A stretch of DNA of 64,000 nucleotides from Kineothrix alysoides (lineage in GTDB: Bacteria; Bacillota; Clostridia; Lachnospirales; Lachnospiraceae), in NCBI RefSeq assembly GCF_000732725.1, contig NZ_JPNB01000001.1, positions 372,001 to 436,000 on the forward strand, given 5' to 3'. Under the pieces are notes generated by a model. The model saw only the letters and a list, made by a program, of their open reading frames with translations. It did no database searches and was not told where the DNA came from. A program made the position numbers and the translations under genes. Below, one piece after another: positions 25,478 to 34,323 of this stretch. Each line of letters begins with the position of its first letter. The first letter of the stretch is position 1.

Positions 25478-25507
25478 TTCACAAGTGGCCGCTTTTTGGC
25501 ATATAAT
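25478..25507 (+). promoter_or_regulatory. Promoter of the SpoIID-like/peptidoglycan-binding gene
   Basis: TTCACA (25478-25483), 18-base gap, TATAAT (25502-25507), 30 bases before the start codon. The -10 is good; the -35 is moderate. Confidence 0.5.
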
Positions 25508-25536
25508 GAGATAAATGAATAGATAGAGGTATTTCC

Positions 25537-26808
25537 ATGCCTGTAAATATTATACATTCAGCGCAACAGGGGCCATTAGACAACACCTATGCCGGGGGTC
25601 TGAAAATAAGTGTGACCTCCACGCTGGGACCACTCCCCGTTCAGGGCGCTACGGTTTCGATTTCATATACTGGAATGAGCGATTCCATTATAGAAACTTT
25701 GGATACGGATGAGTCGGGACAAACCGAAGAAATAGATCTTCCGGCACCTCCGCTGGAATATAGTCTGGAGCCGGAAAGCAACCGCCCTTATTCCGAGTAT
25801 GACATTCAAGTAAATGCACCCGGATATGAACCTATTTTGATAGCGGGAACACAGATATTACCGGATGTTTTGGCATTACAGCCAGTCGAGATGATTCCCA
25901 GAGACATCCCGGGAACGGAAGAGGAGATAGTAATTCCTTACCATACCTTGTACGGAGATTATCCGCCTAAAATACCGGAAGATGAAATTAAACCGATGGC
26001 CGAAACGGGAGAAATTGTACTTAGCAGAGTGGTAATTCCTGAGTTTGTGGTTGTACACGACGGCGTTCCCTCTGATGCTTCCGCCCCCAACTATTATGTC
26101 AGATATAAGGATTACATCAAGAACGTAGCTTCCTCGGAGATCTATGCCACATGGCCGGAGAGTTCGATTTACGCGAATATTTTATGTATTATGTCGGTGA
26201 CTCTCAATAGGGTATATACTGAGTGGTATCGGAATCAGGGCTATAATTTTACGATTACGTCTTCCACTGCTTACGACCAAAAGTGGATGAAAGGAAGAAA
26301 TATCTATGAAAATATCGATTATCTTGTAGATACAGTTTTTGCCAATTTCTTATCGCGGCCAGGGGTCAGGCAGCCGATCTTTACTTCCTTTTGTGATGGT
26401 AGTCGGGTGACCTGCAATGGACTTAGCCAGTGGGGATCGAAATTTTTAGGAGATGAAGGTTATACGGCGATAGAAATAATCCGTAATTATTTTGGAAATG
26501 ATATGTATATCAATACGGCGGAAAGCGTCGCGGGCGTGCCGGCGTCGTGGCCGGGGTATAATTTGACAGTTGGTTCCAGCGGGGAGGCGTCGCTTCAGAT
26601 TCAGCAGCAATTGAACCGCATAGGACAGAATTATCCTGCGATACCGAACGTAACGGCGGATGGAATTTATGGGCCGCAGACGGCAGAAGCAGTAAGGGTA
26701 TTTCAGGGGATTTTCAACATTCCGCAGACGGGAATCGTGGATTATCCTACGTGGTATAAAATATCCAATATTTATGTGGGCGTAACTCGGATGGGAGAAC
26801 CGGGGTAA
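25537..26808 (+). CDS. SpoIID-like protein with C-terminal peptidoglycan-binding domain
   Basis: 423 residues. Residues about 20-110 look like a carboxypeptidase-regulatory-like beta-sandwich (GLKISVTSTLGPLPVQGATVSI). Residues about 190-330 resemble the SpoIID/LytB family (YVRYKDYIKNVASSEIYATWP, then IYANILCIMSVTLNRVYTEW, and GLSQWGSKFLGDEGYTAIEIIRNYFG). The C-terminus is a PG_binding_1 repeat (LQIQQQLNRIGQNYPAIP, DGIYGPQTAEAVRVFQ). SpoIID members cut denuded glycan in the spore cortex or septum. There is no signal peptide, so it may act in the spore or mother cell. Weak RBS (AGAGGTATTTCC). Confidence 0.75.
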   Translation: MPVNIIHSAQQGPLDNTYAGGLKISVTSTLGPLPVQGATVSISYTGMSDSIIETLDTDESGQTEEIDLPAPPLEYSLEPESNRPYSEYDIQVNAPGYEPILIAGTQILPDVLALQPVEMIPRDIPGTEEEIVIPYHTLYGDYPPKIPEDEIKPMAETGEIVLSRVVIPEFVVVHDGVPSDASAPNYYVRYKDYIKNVASSEIYATWPESSIYANILCIMSVTLNRVYTEWYRNQGYNFTITSSTAYDQKWMKGRNIYENIDYLVDTVFANFLSRPGVRQPIFTSFCDGSRVTCNGLSQWGSKFLGDEGYTAIEIIRNYFGNDMYINTAESVAGVPASWPGYNLTVGSSGEASLQIQQQLNRIGQNYPAIPNVTADGIYGPQTAEAVRVFQGIFNIPQTGIVDYPTWYKISNIYVGVTRMGEPG

Positions 26809-26906
26809 ACTATGAAGCGATGAGGTTTTTTGAATCTTAGGAATATTGTGAGTACTTCATAAGTTTGAAACCGGGATGGAAAAGGGAAAGGAGTAAGGAC
26901 GAAAGA

Positions 26907-27146
26907 ATGAAAAGGAGTAGAGGCAGTAAAAAGACGAAGATGTGTTGGAAGAGCTTGGATAAGGGGATCAGCCAGGCACTTGAGAACCGGCGGAAGGTAG
27001 GGGCAGCGAAGCAGAAGATTCGCCTGAAGGCGGTGAAGGAGAGGCAGAAGAAGGTGGAGAAGAGCATAGATAAGGCCGTTTTTGCGTTCTGCTCTGTGAT
27101 TTGTCTCATTGCTGCCTGGATTGAGGTGAAGGAAAGAAGAAAATAA
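26907..27146 (+). CDS. Small basic hypothetical protein
   Basis: 79 residues from ATG 26907 (AAGGAC 8 nt upstream); a TTG at 26865 could add 14. Very Lys/Arg-rich, helical (KRSRGSKKTKMCWKSLDKG, then AKQKIRLKAVKERQKK), with one short hydrophobic segment (AVFAFCSVICLIAAWI) near the C-terminus, suggesting a membrane-tethered basic peptide. I do not recognise it. It could be a chance frame, but the RBS, composition and position before a terminator favour a gene. Confidence 0.45.
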   Translation: MKRSRGSKKTKMCWKSLDKGISQALENRRKVGAAKQKIRLKAVKERQKKVEKSIDKAVFAFCSVICLIAAWIEVKERRK

Positions 27147-27168
27147 TAGATTTTTAAGTTATGCAAAA

Positions 27169-27215
27169 AGAGAACGGCTGCTGTGCGCTGTAGTGCCGTT
27201 CTCTTTCCTTAAGGA
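27169..27215. terminator. Bidirectional terminator between convergent genes
   Basis: AGAGAACGG...CCGTTCTCT stem with flanking A-run on the left and TTTCCTT on the right. It serves the plus-strand small ORF and the minus-strand ABC operon. Confidence 0.75.
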
Positions 27216-27248
27216 AATTTCCATTCTTAGAGTGATTTTTCTTACAAG

Positions 27249-28088
27249 TTAATCCAAATTCAATTTTCTCCTCATCATATATTCCGTAAGGAAATATAAG
27301 AGCGTTCCTACGATGATTGAAATGATGCCCGAGCCGACAAGTATCAGCTTTATTAAAGTTCCGACAGCGGCCGGCGTCATAGTGTCGGCGGCATACGGAT
27401 CGGAGATGATACCTAACAACGGGATATTCATCAGCATGGAGGAACTAAACTGTACGATGACATATTCCGCTACATACCAAATAACCGCGCCAGCCACTTT
27501 GTGCTTGGTAAACATCTGTCCGAGGGATACGGCAGAATACATCATCAGTATGGAGAAAAAGGTAGTAATGATCATTAGCAAAATAATGAATAGTACAAAG
27601 ACGACTAAATTCCCAAAAACCTCTTCCATTACCGGCAAGACCTCTCTCTTTATTTCCTGCCATACATTTACAACCTCGTAGGTATTAATGTAATCCTTCA
27701 TTGCTGCAATAAGGATGAAAAAAATACTGAAACATATAACGATTCCTGTAATAATGCTCCATATTACGCTGACGAACAGCTTGGAAAAAATAATATCCCT
27801 GGGAGATACCGGAAGGGTATTCGTAAGATAGCCTTCGTCCGTGTATACATTCTTATAAAAACGTATGGCGATGTACACAGCAACTGCGATGGAACCCGCC
27901 ATTAGGGCCAAATAGTAAAACATGATGGCAACGACCATAAAGGTGTCCATGATTTCGAAGTCCAATTCCCAAAAGGGTGAAAGCAAGGAAACGGCTCCTA
28001 TAAATGTTATGATAAGAAGAAAAACATTAATGGCCGCAGGAACCTTCCAGAAGGATTTCCATTCGTATTTAAATAATTTGCCTAACAT
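27249..28088 (-). CDS. ABC-2-type transporter permease (YtrC/D-like)
   Basis: 279 residues with about six membrane segments. Starts MLGKLFKYEWKSFWKVP, typical of ABC-2 permeases that pair with YtrB-like ATPases. RBS GGAGGTGTTTGC lies upstream. Its start overlaps the ATPase gene by 7 nt, so the two are coupled. Last gene of a GntR-ATPase-permease operon; substrate unknown, and family members are often linked to cell-envelope stress from peptide antibiotics. Confidence 0.85.
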   Translation of the reverse strand: MLGKLFKYEWKSFWKVPAAINVFLLIITFIGAVSLLSPFWELDFEIMDTFMVVAIMFYYLALMAGSIAVAVYIAIRFYKNVYTDEGYLTNTLPVSPRDIIFSKLFVSVIWSIITGIVICFSIFFILIAAMKDYINTYEVVNVWQEIKREVLPVMEEVFGNLVVFVLFIILLMIITTFFSILMMYSAVSLGQMFTKHKVAGAVIWYVAEYVIVQFSSSMLMNIPLLGIISDPYAADTMTPAAVGTLIKLILVGSGIISIIVGTLLYFLTEYMMRRKLNLD

Positions 28089-28780
28089 GCAAACACCTCC
28101 CTGAAATAAGAGTCTATGGACCTGCCATATTGCTCTCTGATCTGATCTACCGGCAAATGAGAAAGAACCTGCCCTTCGCGGATAAAAATGACTTCATCCA
28201 GAATGTTCTCGATGTCGGAAATCAAATGGGTGGAGAGCAGTATGCTCGCATTCTCGCTATAATTGCTTATGATCGTCTTTAAAATATAATCTCTGGCAGC
28301 AGGATCCACACCTGCGATGGGTTCATCCAGAATATACAGATCCGCATTACGGCTCATGACAAGAATGAGCTGAACCTTTTCCTTGGTACCCTTGGATAAG
28401 GTCTTTAACCTTGCTTCAAAGGAAATGCCGAGCGATTGCAGCATGGTAAATGCCGTATTTCTGTTGAAGTCCTCATAAAAATCACAGAAGTAATCCACGA
28501 TATCGCATACCCTCATACCGTCCTGAAGATAAGTTTTTTCCGGAAGATAGGCAACTCTCGCTTTGGTCTGGATTCCTGGAGCGAATCCGTTTATTGTTAT
28601 GCTTCCTGCAGTGGGCGTCAAAAGGCCGTTCATCATCTTAATGAGAGTGCTCTTTCCGCTTCCGTTTGGTCCTAAAAGCCCGATGATTTTTCCTCGCGGT
28701 ATCATGAGATTCATGTTGTTTACCGCCACCGTTCTGCCGTAACTTTTAGTTACTCCTCTGATTTCGGCTAAAAATTCCAT
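28082..28780 (-). CDS. ABC transporter ATP-binding protein (YtrB-like)
   Basis: 232 residues. Walker A GLLGPNGSGKSTLIK (about 34-48), a degenerate signature LSKGTKEKVQ in place of LSGGQ, Walker B LYILDEPIAGVDP and the H-loop STHLISD. The LSKG signature is usual in the YtrB/EcsA branch. Its RBS (GAGGGGGAG) is embedded in the last codons of the gntR gene, and it overlaps the permease by 7 nt. Confidence 0.92.
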   Translation of the reverse strand: MEFLAEIRGVTKSYGRTVAVNNMNLMIPRGKIIGLLGPNGSGKSTLIKMMNGLLTPTAGSITINGFAPGIQTKARVAYLPEKTYLQDGMRVCDIVDYFCDFYEDFNRNTAFTMLQSLGISFEARLKTLSKGTKEKVQLILVMSRNADLYILDEPIAGVDPAARDYILKTIISNYSENASILLSTHLISDIENILDEVIFIREGQVLSHLPVDQIREQYGRSIDSYFREVFAC

Positions 28781-28782
28781 AT

Positions 28783-29151
28783 TTACTCCCCCTCTTTGGC
28801 TGTTTTTTCAATGAGATTCAAAATCTCTTTTTCCGAATAGCCCAGTTCCTTCATCATCTGAAAAAAGTTCTTAATACATTCTTCGGCCAAGTGTGCCTGC
28901 GTCTGATTGATCAATTCGATATCCTCCGTTACGGTGCGTCCGCTCGTTCTCTGTGTTACAATTAGACCGTTTCTTTCCAGTTCCGCGAAAGCTTTTTGCA
29001 TTGTATTCGGATTGACGCTCGCTTCTGCGGCCAGTTCTCTGACACTCGGAAGCCGGTCGCCGGCTTTATAACGGCCTGAAATAATCTGCGTTTGTATTAT
29101 TTCAACGAGTTGTGTGTAAATAGGTTTATCTGCATTTAATATCCACGCCAT
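28783..29151 (-). CDS. GntR-family regulator, YtrA subfamily
   Basis: 122 residues from ATG 29151 (AAGGAAGGATCAC upstream); a TTG at 29172 could add 7. A winged helix (IQTQIISGRYKAGDRLPSVRELA, then VNPNTMQKAFAELERNGLI) is followed by a short helical tail with a C-terminal GYSEKEILNLIE, the hallmark of YtrA proteins that lack a large effector domain. First gene of the operon with an ABC ATPase and permease, 2 nt apart. It probably represses its own operon through the inverted repeat at 29181-29214. Confidence 0.92.
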   Translation of the reverse strand: MAWILNADKPIYTQLVEIIQTQIISGRYKAGDRLPSVRELAAEASVNPNTMQKAFAELERNGLIVTQRTSGRTVTEDIELINQTQAHLAEECIKNFFQMMKELGYSEKEILNLIEKTAKEGE

Positions 29152-29180
29152 GTGATCCTTCCTTTCTTTCAATTTATTGG

Positions 29181-29214
29181 ACAGTAGTTTGTCGGTAGTC
29201 GTTTGTACTACTGT
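29181..29214. promoter_or_regulatory. Putative operator for the GntR/YtrA regulator
   Basis: A perfect 8-bp inverted repeat ACAGTAGT-N18-ACTACTGT sits between the gntR start and its promoter (on the minus strand TTGACA, 17 bases, TATTGT at about 29223-29251). Location downstream of the promoter fits repression by the first gene product. Confidence 0.65.
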
Positions 29215-29222
29215 ATTACTTA

Positions 29223-29251
29223 ATTAATACAATAGTATAAAAATATTATTT
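29223..29251 (-). promoter_or_regulatory. Promoter of the GntR-ABC operon
   Basis: Read on the minus strand: TTGACA, 17-base AT-rich spacer, TATTGT, followed by the ACAGTAGT/ACTACTGT operator. Confidence 0.6.
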
Positions 29252-29295
29252 TGTCAACCTATAAATCACACTTAAATTGAATTTCTTCGCGCGGT

Positions 29296-29325
29296 TGCTA
29301 AAAGGGGTTTCTTAATGGTATAATT
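29296..29325 (+). promoter_or_regulatory. Promoter of the DUF5717-DUF5716 operon
   Basis: TTGCTA, 18-base spacer, TATAAT (around 29320), about 35 bases before the TTG start. It diverges from the GntR-operon promoter within the same intergenic region. Confidence 0.6.
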
Positions 29326-29358
29326 TAATAATGTAAATCTGGTGTGGGGTGAAATAAT

Positions 29359-32300
29359 TTGAGGAAGGTAATGGGCGATTTATTAGAGGGCAGATTTGAT
29401 TATGAGAAGCCGGAATGCAATCAGGAAACTTATGATAGCGGCATCTTAGACTTTTCATCCTTAAGTCTGGAGCTTTTCCTGAACAAAGGGGAGATGGAAG
29501 AGGGTTCCTTTATCATATCGGGGCCTGCAGATAAGCTTATGGAAGGGTACATATATTCCTCGGAGCTTAGAATGGAATCCTTAAGTAAGGAGTTTATCGG
29601 AGTAAAAGAAGAAATTGCATACCGGTTTCGTTCGGAGGGGATGAAGGAAGGGGATGTTCTTACCGGCCAGTTTTCCATCATATCCAATTACGGGGAGTAC
29701 GAGCTTCCATACCGTATCGAAATTGTCTCCGGCACCGTGACTTCGAGCCTCGGTGACATCAAGAACATGTTTCATTTCGCCAATCTGGCTAAGGCGAACT
29801 GGGCGGAGGCGGTGAAACTTTTTTATTCCAAGGAATTCGAGCGTTTATTTACGGACGGTAACGACAGACAGTACTACGGAGCTTACAAGGGGCTTTCTGC
29901 GGTATACGGTAACGAGCAGAATGTAGAGGAATTTCTTCTCGAGATAAATAAGAAGCAGAAGGTGGAGTATATACTGAGCGAGACTGATATCTGCATCGAG
30001 GATCCCTATGATATTTCGGAGCACAGTCTTACGGTTACGCGAAATGGATGGGGACATACTTTTTTGAATATTGGGACAGAGGGGGATTTTCTTACCTTAG
30101 AGAAGGAAAAGATATCGGACGATGACTTTCTGGGGAATTCCTTTTGTCTAAACTATTATATAGACAGCGAAAAGCTGCATGCCGGGCGCAATTACGGCGC
30201 CATACATATCTTTAATTCCTGTGTCAGCCTGACGATACCCGTCTTAGCGGTTCGCAATATGGAGCATAAGCGGGCATTGGGAATCCGCAGGGAGAAGAGG
30301 AATCTCCTCTTGGTGCTGATGAAACATTATGACTCCTTCCGCATGAAAAAGATGAATGCACGGACATGGATGGCTGAGACGGAGAAGCTGGTGGAACGGC
30401 TTGCGGTGCTTGATGAGAAGGACATACAGATAAGGCTGTTCCGAGTACAGATTCTTATTACGCAGGAACGATTTAATGAAGCACAGTGGCAGTTAGAGCG
30501 AATCCAATCGGAGATTCGGGAAAACAGTTGTCCCCCGGAGATCTATTGCTATTACTTATATTTAACTACGCTGCACAATGGAGAGCCCTCCTATGTGGAG
30601 GAAGTATCGAGGAAGGTGGAGCGGATATACTATGACAATCCGAATAACTGGAGGATTGCATGGCTTATGCTGTATCTGTCGGAGGAATACGGCAAGAGTC
30701 CTTCCAGGCGCTGGCTGATGCTGGAGGAGCAGTACAGCAGAGGGGGAAGGAGCCCTGTTCTGTATGTCGAGGCATGGCATCTGTTAGAGCTTAATCCTAC
30801 CCTCCTTTTGAAACTTGGCTCCTTTGAGATTCAGGTGTTGAGTTACGCTGCGAAAAGGGAACTTTTGACGCAGGACTTGATTTTGCAGGTGCGGTATTTG
30901 GCGCTGAAGCTGAAGTCCTATTCGGAAAGAGTTTACTATATATTAGCTTCCTGTTACGAGAAATTTCCGGATAAGGAGACACTGCAGGTCATTTGCACGT
31001 TGCTGATAAAGGGAAATAAGGCGGAGGGCCGCTATTTCAAATGGTATCGGCTGGGCGTAGAGGCGGAGCTTCGCATTACGAAACTCTATGAATATTATAT
31101 GATGTCCCTGCCTGAAGATTATGACGGAACTCTTCCTAAGATTATTCTTATGTATTTTTCCTACCACAGTGAGCTGGATTATGAAAAGAACGCTTTTTTG
31201 TATTCCTATGTATATAAGAGAAGGGAAGAACAGCCGGAAGTATATTTAAATTACTGCGAACGCATTGAGCGGTTCGTTTTGGATCAGATACATAAGGGGC
31301 GGATGAATAAGAACCTGGCCTATTTATATAAGAATACGATATCGCCCCGAATGGTAAATGAAGAGGTGGCACAGAAGCTGGCCTATCTTATTTTCATGAA
31401 CCACTTGACTATGGAAAACAAAGATATCAGACAAGCGATTGTAAGCTATTCCGTCAGCAGACAGGAATATAAATATCCGGTAGGCGGGGACGGAGCGTGG
31501 GTGCCTCTTTACGGCAGCGATTATAAGCTGCTTCTGGAGGATAAGGAGGGAAACCGGTATTGTGCCAGTGTACCCTTCCAGGTGGAAGCGATGATGCCGC
31601 CGGATAATCTGCTGCTTATAATCAGCCCTTATGTGACGGAGCATATGGGTCTTGCACTGCATATATGTGCAGGAGACAAGGCTTTTGTGGAGATTACGCA
31701 GGCAAATGAAAGGCGGTTTAGGTATATTGCTGCTAACGCTCATATGGCGGAACGCACCAAGAGCGAAGTAAGGCTTAAGCTGGTGCATTATTATTATGAG
31801 CAGGACTATATGCGGGAATTAGACGATTATCTGGAGGAGCTGCAGCCGGAGGTCATGGAGGAGAGGGAGAGAAATGAAATCCTTCGCCTTATGGTCATTC
31901 GGGGAATGTATGATAAAGCCTTTGAATGGGTAAAGCGTTTCGGTGCAGAGGGTATAGAGACAAAGACTCTCGTACGTCTGTGCAGCCGCCTGATATCACG
32001 GGACGGTTTTTTAGAGGATACGGCGCTGACCTATTGCGTTCATTATGCGTTTAAGAAGGGAAAGTATGACGGAAACCTGATTACCTATCTTGGTTATTTC
32101 TACAACGGACTGCTAAGGCAGCTGCGGGATATATGGAAAGCTGCGACGGCCTTTGACGCGGAGACCTATGAACTGTGTGAAAGAATTCTTGTGCAGATGC
32201 TGTTTGCCGGTTCCTTTGTGGGAGAGCGGATGGAAATCTTCAAAGCCTATGTATCAGGAGGCGCGAAGGCACAGGTGGAACATGCGGTTCTTTCCCAATG

Positions 32301-32952
32301 TGCTTTTGATTATTTTGTAAAGGACAAGCTGCCGGATGAGTTCATTTTTACAGATACCGTCAGGGTCTATGATAGAGGAGAGCGGCTTCATAAGGTATGT
32401 AAGCTGGCACTGTTGAAATATTATGCCGAGAATAGGCAGGATACCACGCCGAAGATAAACTCGGTAATTAAGAAGTTTTTATACGATATGCTGGATGAAA
32501 ATATTTATTTTTATTTTTTTAAAGAGTATACGAAGGAAATCCCGATTATGAAGCAGTTTGCGGATAAGACGATGATTGAGTATAAGGTCAGGCCGGGAAG
32601 AAAAGCAGTTATCCATTTCATTGTGGAAAAAGGGGAGTTTACGGAAAAGGAATATAGAAAAGAAGAAATGCGGGATATGTACGGCGGTGTGTGCGTGAAA
32701 GCGTTCGTCCTATTCTTCGGAGAAAAGCTTCAATATTACATTACGGAAGAAGGGGACGGCAAAGAACAGCTTACAGAAAGCGCGTCCATCAGTAAGAGCG
32801 ATATTTTGCAGGAGGAAGCGGAGGACAGATTCAGCATGATAAATGACATCGTAGTAGGGAAGACACTTCAAGACTACAATACGGTGGATTGTTTATTGGA
32901 AGAGTATTACGGGAAGGAGTATATGACCTCGCAGATATTTAAGCTGCGCTGA
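29359..32952 (+). CDS. DUF5717-family giant solenoid protein
   Basis: 1197 residues. I recognise it as the DUF5717 family, uncharacterised. Two beta-sandwich-like modules (about 20-130 and 215-305) are followed by a long helical, TPR-like solenoid (about 320-700). A third beta segment with YPVGGDGAWVPLYGSDYKLL lies at about 705-795, then a second solenoid (about 800-1060), then an alpha/beta tail. No signal peptide or membrane span, so cytoplasmic. The TTG start is chosen because GGGGTGA lies 7 nt upstream and the ATG at 29371 is too close to its own RBS. First of four same-strand genes; next is an Hsp70-like protein 29 nt away. Likely a scaffold or client-binding partner (inference). Confidence 0.75.
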   Translation: MRKVMGDLLEGRFDYEKPECNQETYDSGILDFSSLSLELFLNKGEMEEGSFIISGPADKLMEGYIYSSELRMESLSKEFIGVKEEIAYRFRSEGMKEGDVLTGQFSIISNYGEYELPYRIEIVSGTVTSSLGDIKNMFHFANLAKANWAEAVKLFYSKEFERLFTDGNDRQYYGAYKGLSAVYGNEQNVEEFLLEINKKQKVEYILSETDICIEDPYDISEHSLTVTRNGWGHTFLNIGTEGDFLTLEKEKISDDDFLGNSFCLNYYIDSEKLHAGRNYGAIHIFNSCVSLTIPVLAVRNMEHKRALGIRREKRNLLLVLMKHYDSFRMKKMNARTWMAETEKLVERLAVLDEKDIQIRLFRVQILITQERFNEAQWQLERIQSEIRENSCPPEIYCYYLYLTTLHNGEPSYVEEVSRKVERIYYDNPNNWRIAWLMLYLSEEYGKSPSRRWLMLEEQYSRGGRSPVLYVEAWHLLELNPTLLLKLGSFEIQVLSYAAKRELLTQDLILQVRYLALKLKSYSERVYYILASCYEKFPDKETLQVICTLLIKGNKAEGRYFKWYRLGVEAELRITKLYEYYMMSLPEDYDGTLPKIILMYFSYHSELDYEKNAFLYSYVYKRREEQPEVYLNYCERIERFVLDQIHKGRMNKNLAYLYKNTISPRMVNEEVAQKLAYLIFMNHLTMENKDIRQAIVSYSVSRQEYKYPVGGDGAWVPLYGSDYKLLLEDKEGNRYCASVPFQVEAMMPPDNLLLIISPYVTEHMGLALHICAGDKAFVEITQANERRFRYIAANAHMAERTKSEVRLKLVHYYYEQDYMRELDDYLEELQPEVMEERERNEILRLMVIRGMYDKAFEWVKRFGAEGIETKTLVRLCSRLISRDGFLEDTALTYCVHYAFKKGKYDGNLITYLGYFYNGLLRQLRDIWKAATAFDAETYELCERILVQMLFAGSFVGERMEIFKAYVSGGAKAQVEHAVLSQCAFDYFVKDKLPDEFIFTDTVRVYDRGERLHKVCKLALLKYYAENRQDTTPKINSVIKKFLYDMLDENIYFYFFKEYTKEIPIMKQFADKTMIEYKVRPGRKAVIHFIVEKGEFTEKEYRKEEMRDMYGGVCVKAFVLFFGEKLQYYITEEGDGKEQLTESASISKSDILQEEAEDRFSMINDIVVGKTLQDYNTVDCLLEEYYGKEYMTSQIFKLR

Positions 32953-32981
32953 TATGCGGGGATATAGGGGTTTTATAAGTT

Positions 32982-34298
32982 ATGCTTTTGGAAAAAACAG
33001 AAGGAATTCTTAAAAAGAACAGCAGAAGAATCGCCATCGGCTATGACCTATGCGATTCCTATGCGCAGATTAGCTATTGTTTTCCCGACTCGGAGGAGCC
33101 CGAGACTCTTGCGGCGGTAACGGGAACGGAGCAATTCAATATTCCCTTGGTACTCTGCAAAAAAAATGGAGTAAACCAATGGTTTTATGGCAGGGAAGCT
33201 CTTAAGTTCGCTCAGGAAAAGGAGGGGGTATTGGTAAAAGACCTTCTAAGCCTGGCAAGAGAAGGGGAGTCTGTGGAAATTGATGGGGACAGCTTCGATT
33301 CGGTTGCCCTTCTCACCTTATTTATTAAGCGGAGCATGTCCGCCTTAGGGCTGGTGGCGCCGCCGGAATATCTGGAGGGAATCATGTTTACAGCAGACGA
33401 CTTGGACAAACGGATGGTGGAAGTATTTTCTAAGGTAGCGGCGAACTTACACCTGAAAACGGACAAAATTTTCTTCCAGAGCCATGTGGAAAGCTTCTAT
33501 TATTATACTATTTATCAGCCTAAGGAGTTGTGGACTTACGAGGCGTTGCTGTGCGACTATGACAACCGGCGGATGAAGGTGTACGCTCTTAACAGCAACA
33601 AGAAGACTACTCCAGTGGTAATGTACATTGATATCGAGCAGTACGAACAAATACGGCGGAAGGACCCGGAAGCATTAACTGAGATGGAGGAGGACGAGAA
33701 GCATCTATTGGACATGCAGTTTCTGGACATTGTGAAGGAAAAGTGCAAGGACAGAATCATATCCTGCGCCTACTTGATCGGGGACGGCTACAAGGAGGAT
33801 TGGGCGTCGGAATCATTGAAATATCTTTGTATGGGAAGACGCGTGTTCAAAGGAAACAACCTTTACAGCAAGGGTGCCTGCTATGGGATATGCGAGAAGC
33901 TGACATGGAGCACAGAAGGGAAAAATTATGCTTTTCTCGGTTTGGATAAACTTAAGGCAAACATAGGAATGAAGGTGTTGCGAAGGGGATTGGATTCGTA
34001 TTTTGCGGTTATGGATGCCGGAGTCAACTGGTTTGAAGCGGGGAAGGAATACGATGTGATATTGGAAGATGGCAGCGACATATCCATTATTCTCACGCCT
34101 CTTAACGGCAAGGAAGCACGAGAGATTCACATGACGCTGGAAGGGATTCCGGAGAGGCCAAAGCGAACGACAAGGCTTCGCATCACGATGGAAATGGCTT
34201 CGGAGAATCAAGTGAACGTAAGGGTGAAGGATATGGGCTTTGGAGAGCTTTTTCCTTCTTCCGGCGGAGAATGGGTAAAGACATTCGACATGGTGTAA
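32982..34298 (+). CDS. DUF5716-family Hsp70/actin-like (ASKHA) protein
   Basis: 438 residues. Hsp70 features can be read directly. A phosphate-1-like strand RRIAIGYDLCDSYAQISY lies at 15-32. A second one, LLCDYDNRRMKVYAL, starts at 189. An adenosine-site-like AYLIGDGY (263-270) leads to GRRVFKGNNLYSKGACYG (285-302), comparable with the DnaK GG-x-P...EAVAxGAA region. A C-terminal beta domain contains GIPERPKR (388-395) and NVRVKDMGFGE (412-422). These match DnaK SBD-beta GIPPAPRG and NVSAKDKGTG. The helical lid is absent. Probably an ATP-driven substrate-binding protein of unknown role. Start RBS is weak; coupled to the gene before. Confidence 0.75.
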   Translation: MLLEKTEGILKKNSRRIAIGYDLCDSYAQISYCFPDSEEPETLAAVTGTEQFNIPLVLCKKNGVNQWFYGREALKFAQEKEGVLVKDLLSLAREGESVEIDGDSFDSVALLTLFIKRSMSALGLVAPPEYLEGIMFTADDLDKRMVEVFSKVAANLHLKTDKIFFQSHVESFYYYTIYQPKELWTYEALLCDYDNRRMKVYALNSNKKTTPVVMYIDIEQYEQIRRKDPEALTEMEEDEKHLLDMQFLDIVKEKCKDRIISCAYLIGDGYKEDWASESLKYLCMGRRVFKGNNLYSKGACYGICEKLTWSTEGKNYAFLGLDKLKANIGMKVLRRGLDSYFAVMDAGVNWFEAGKEYDVILEDGSDISIILTPLNGKEAREIHMTLEGIPERPKRTTRLRITMEMASENQVNVRVKDMGFGELFPSSGGEWVKTFDMV

Positions 34299-34323
34299 CT
34301 ACAAAAGCGGGAGGAGAAGGACC

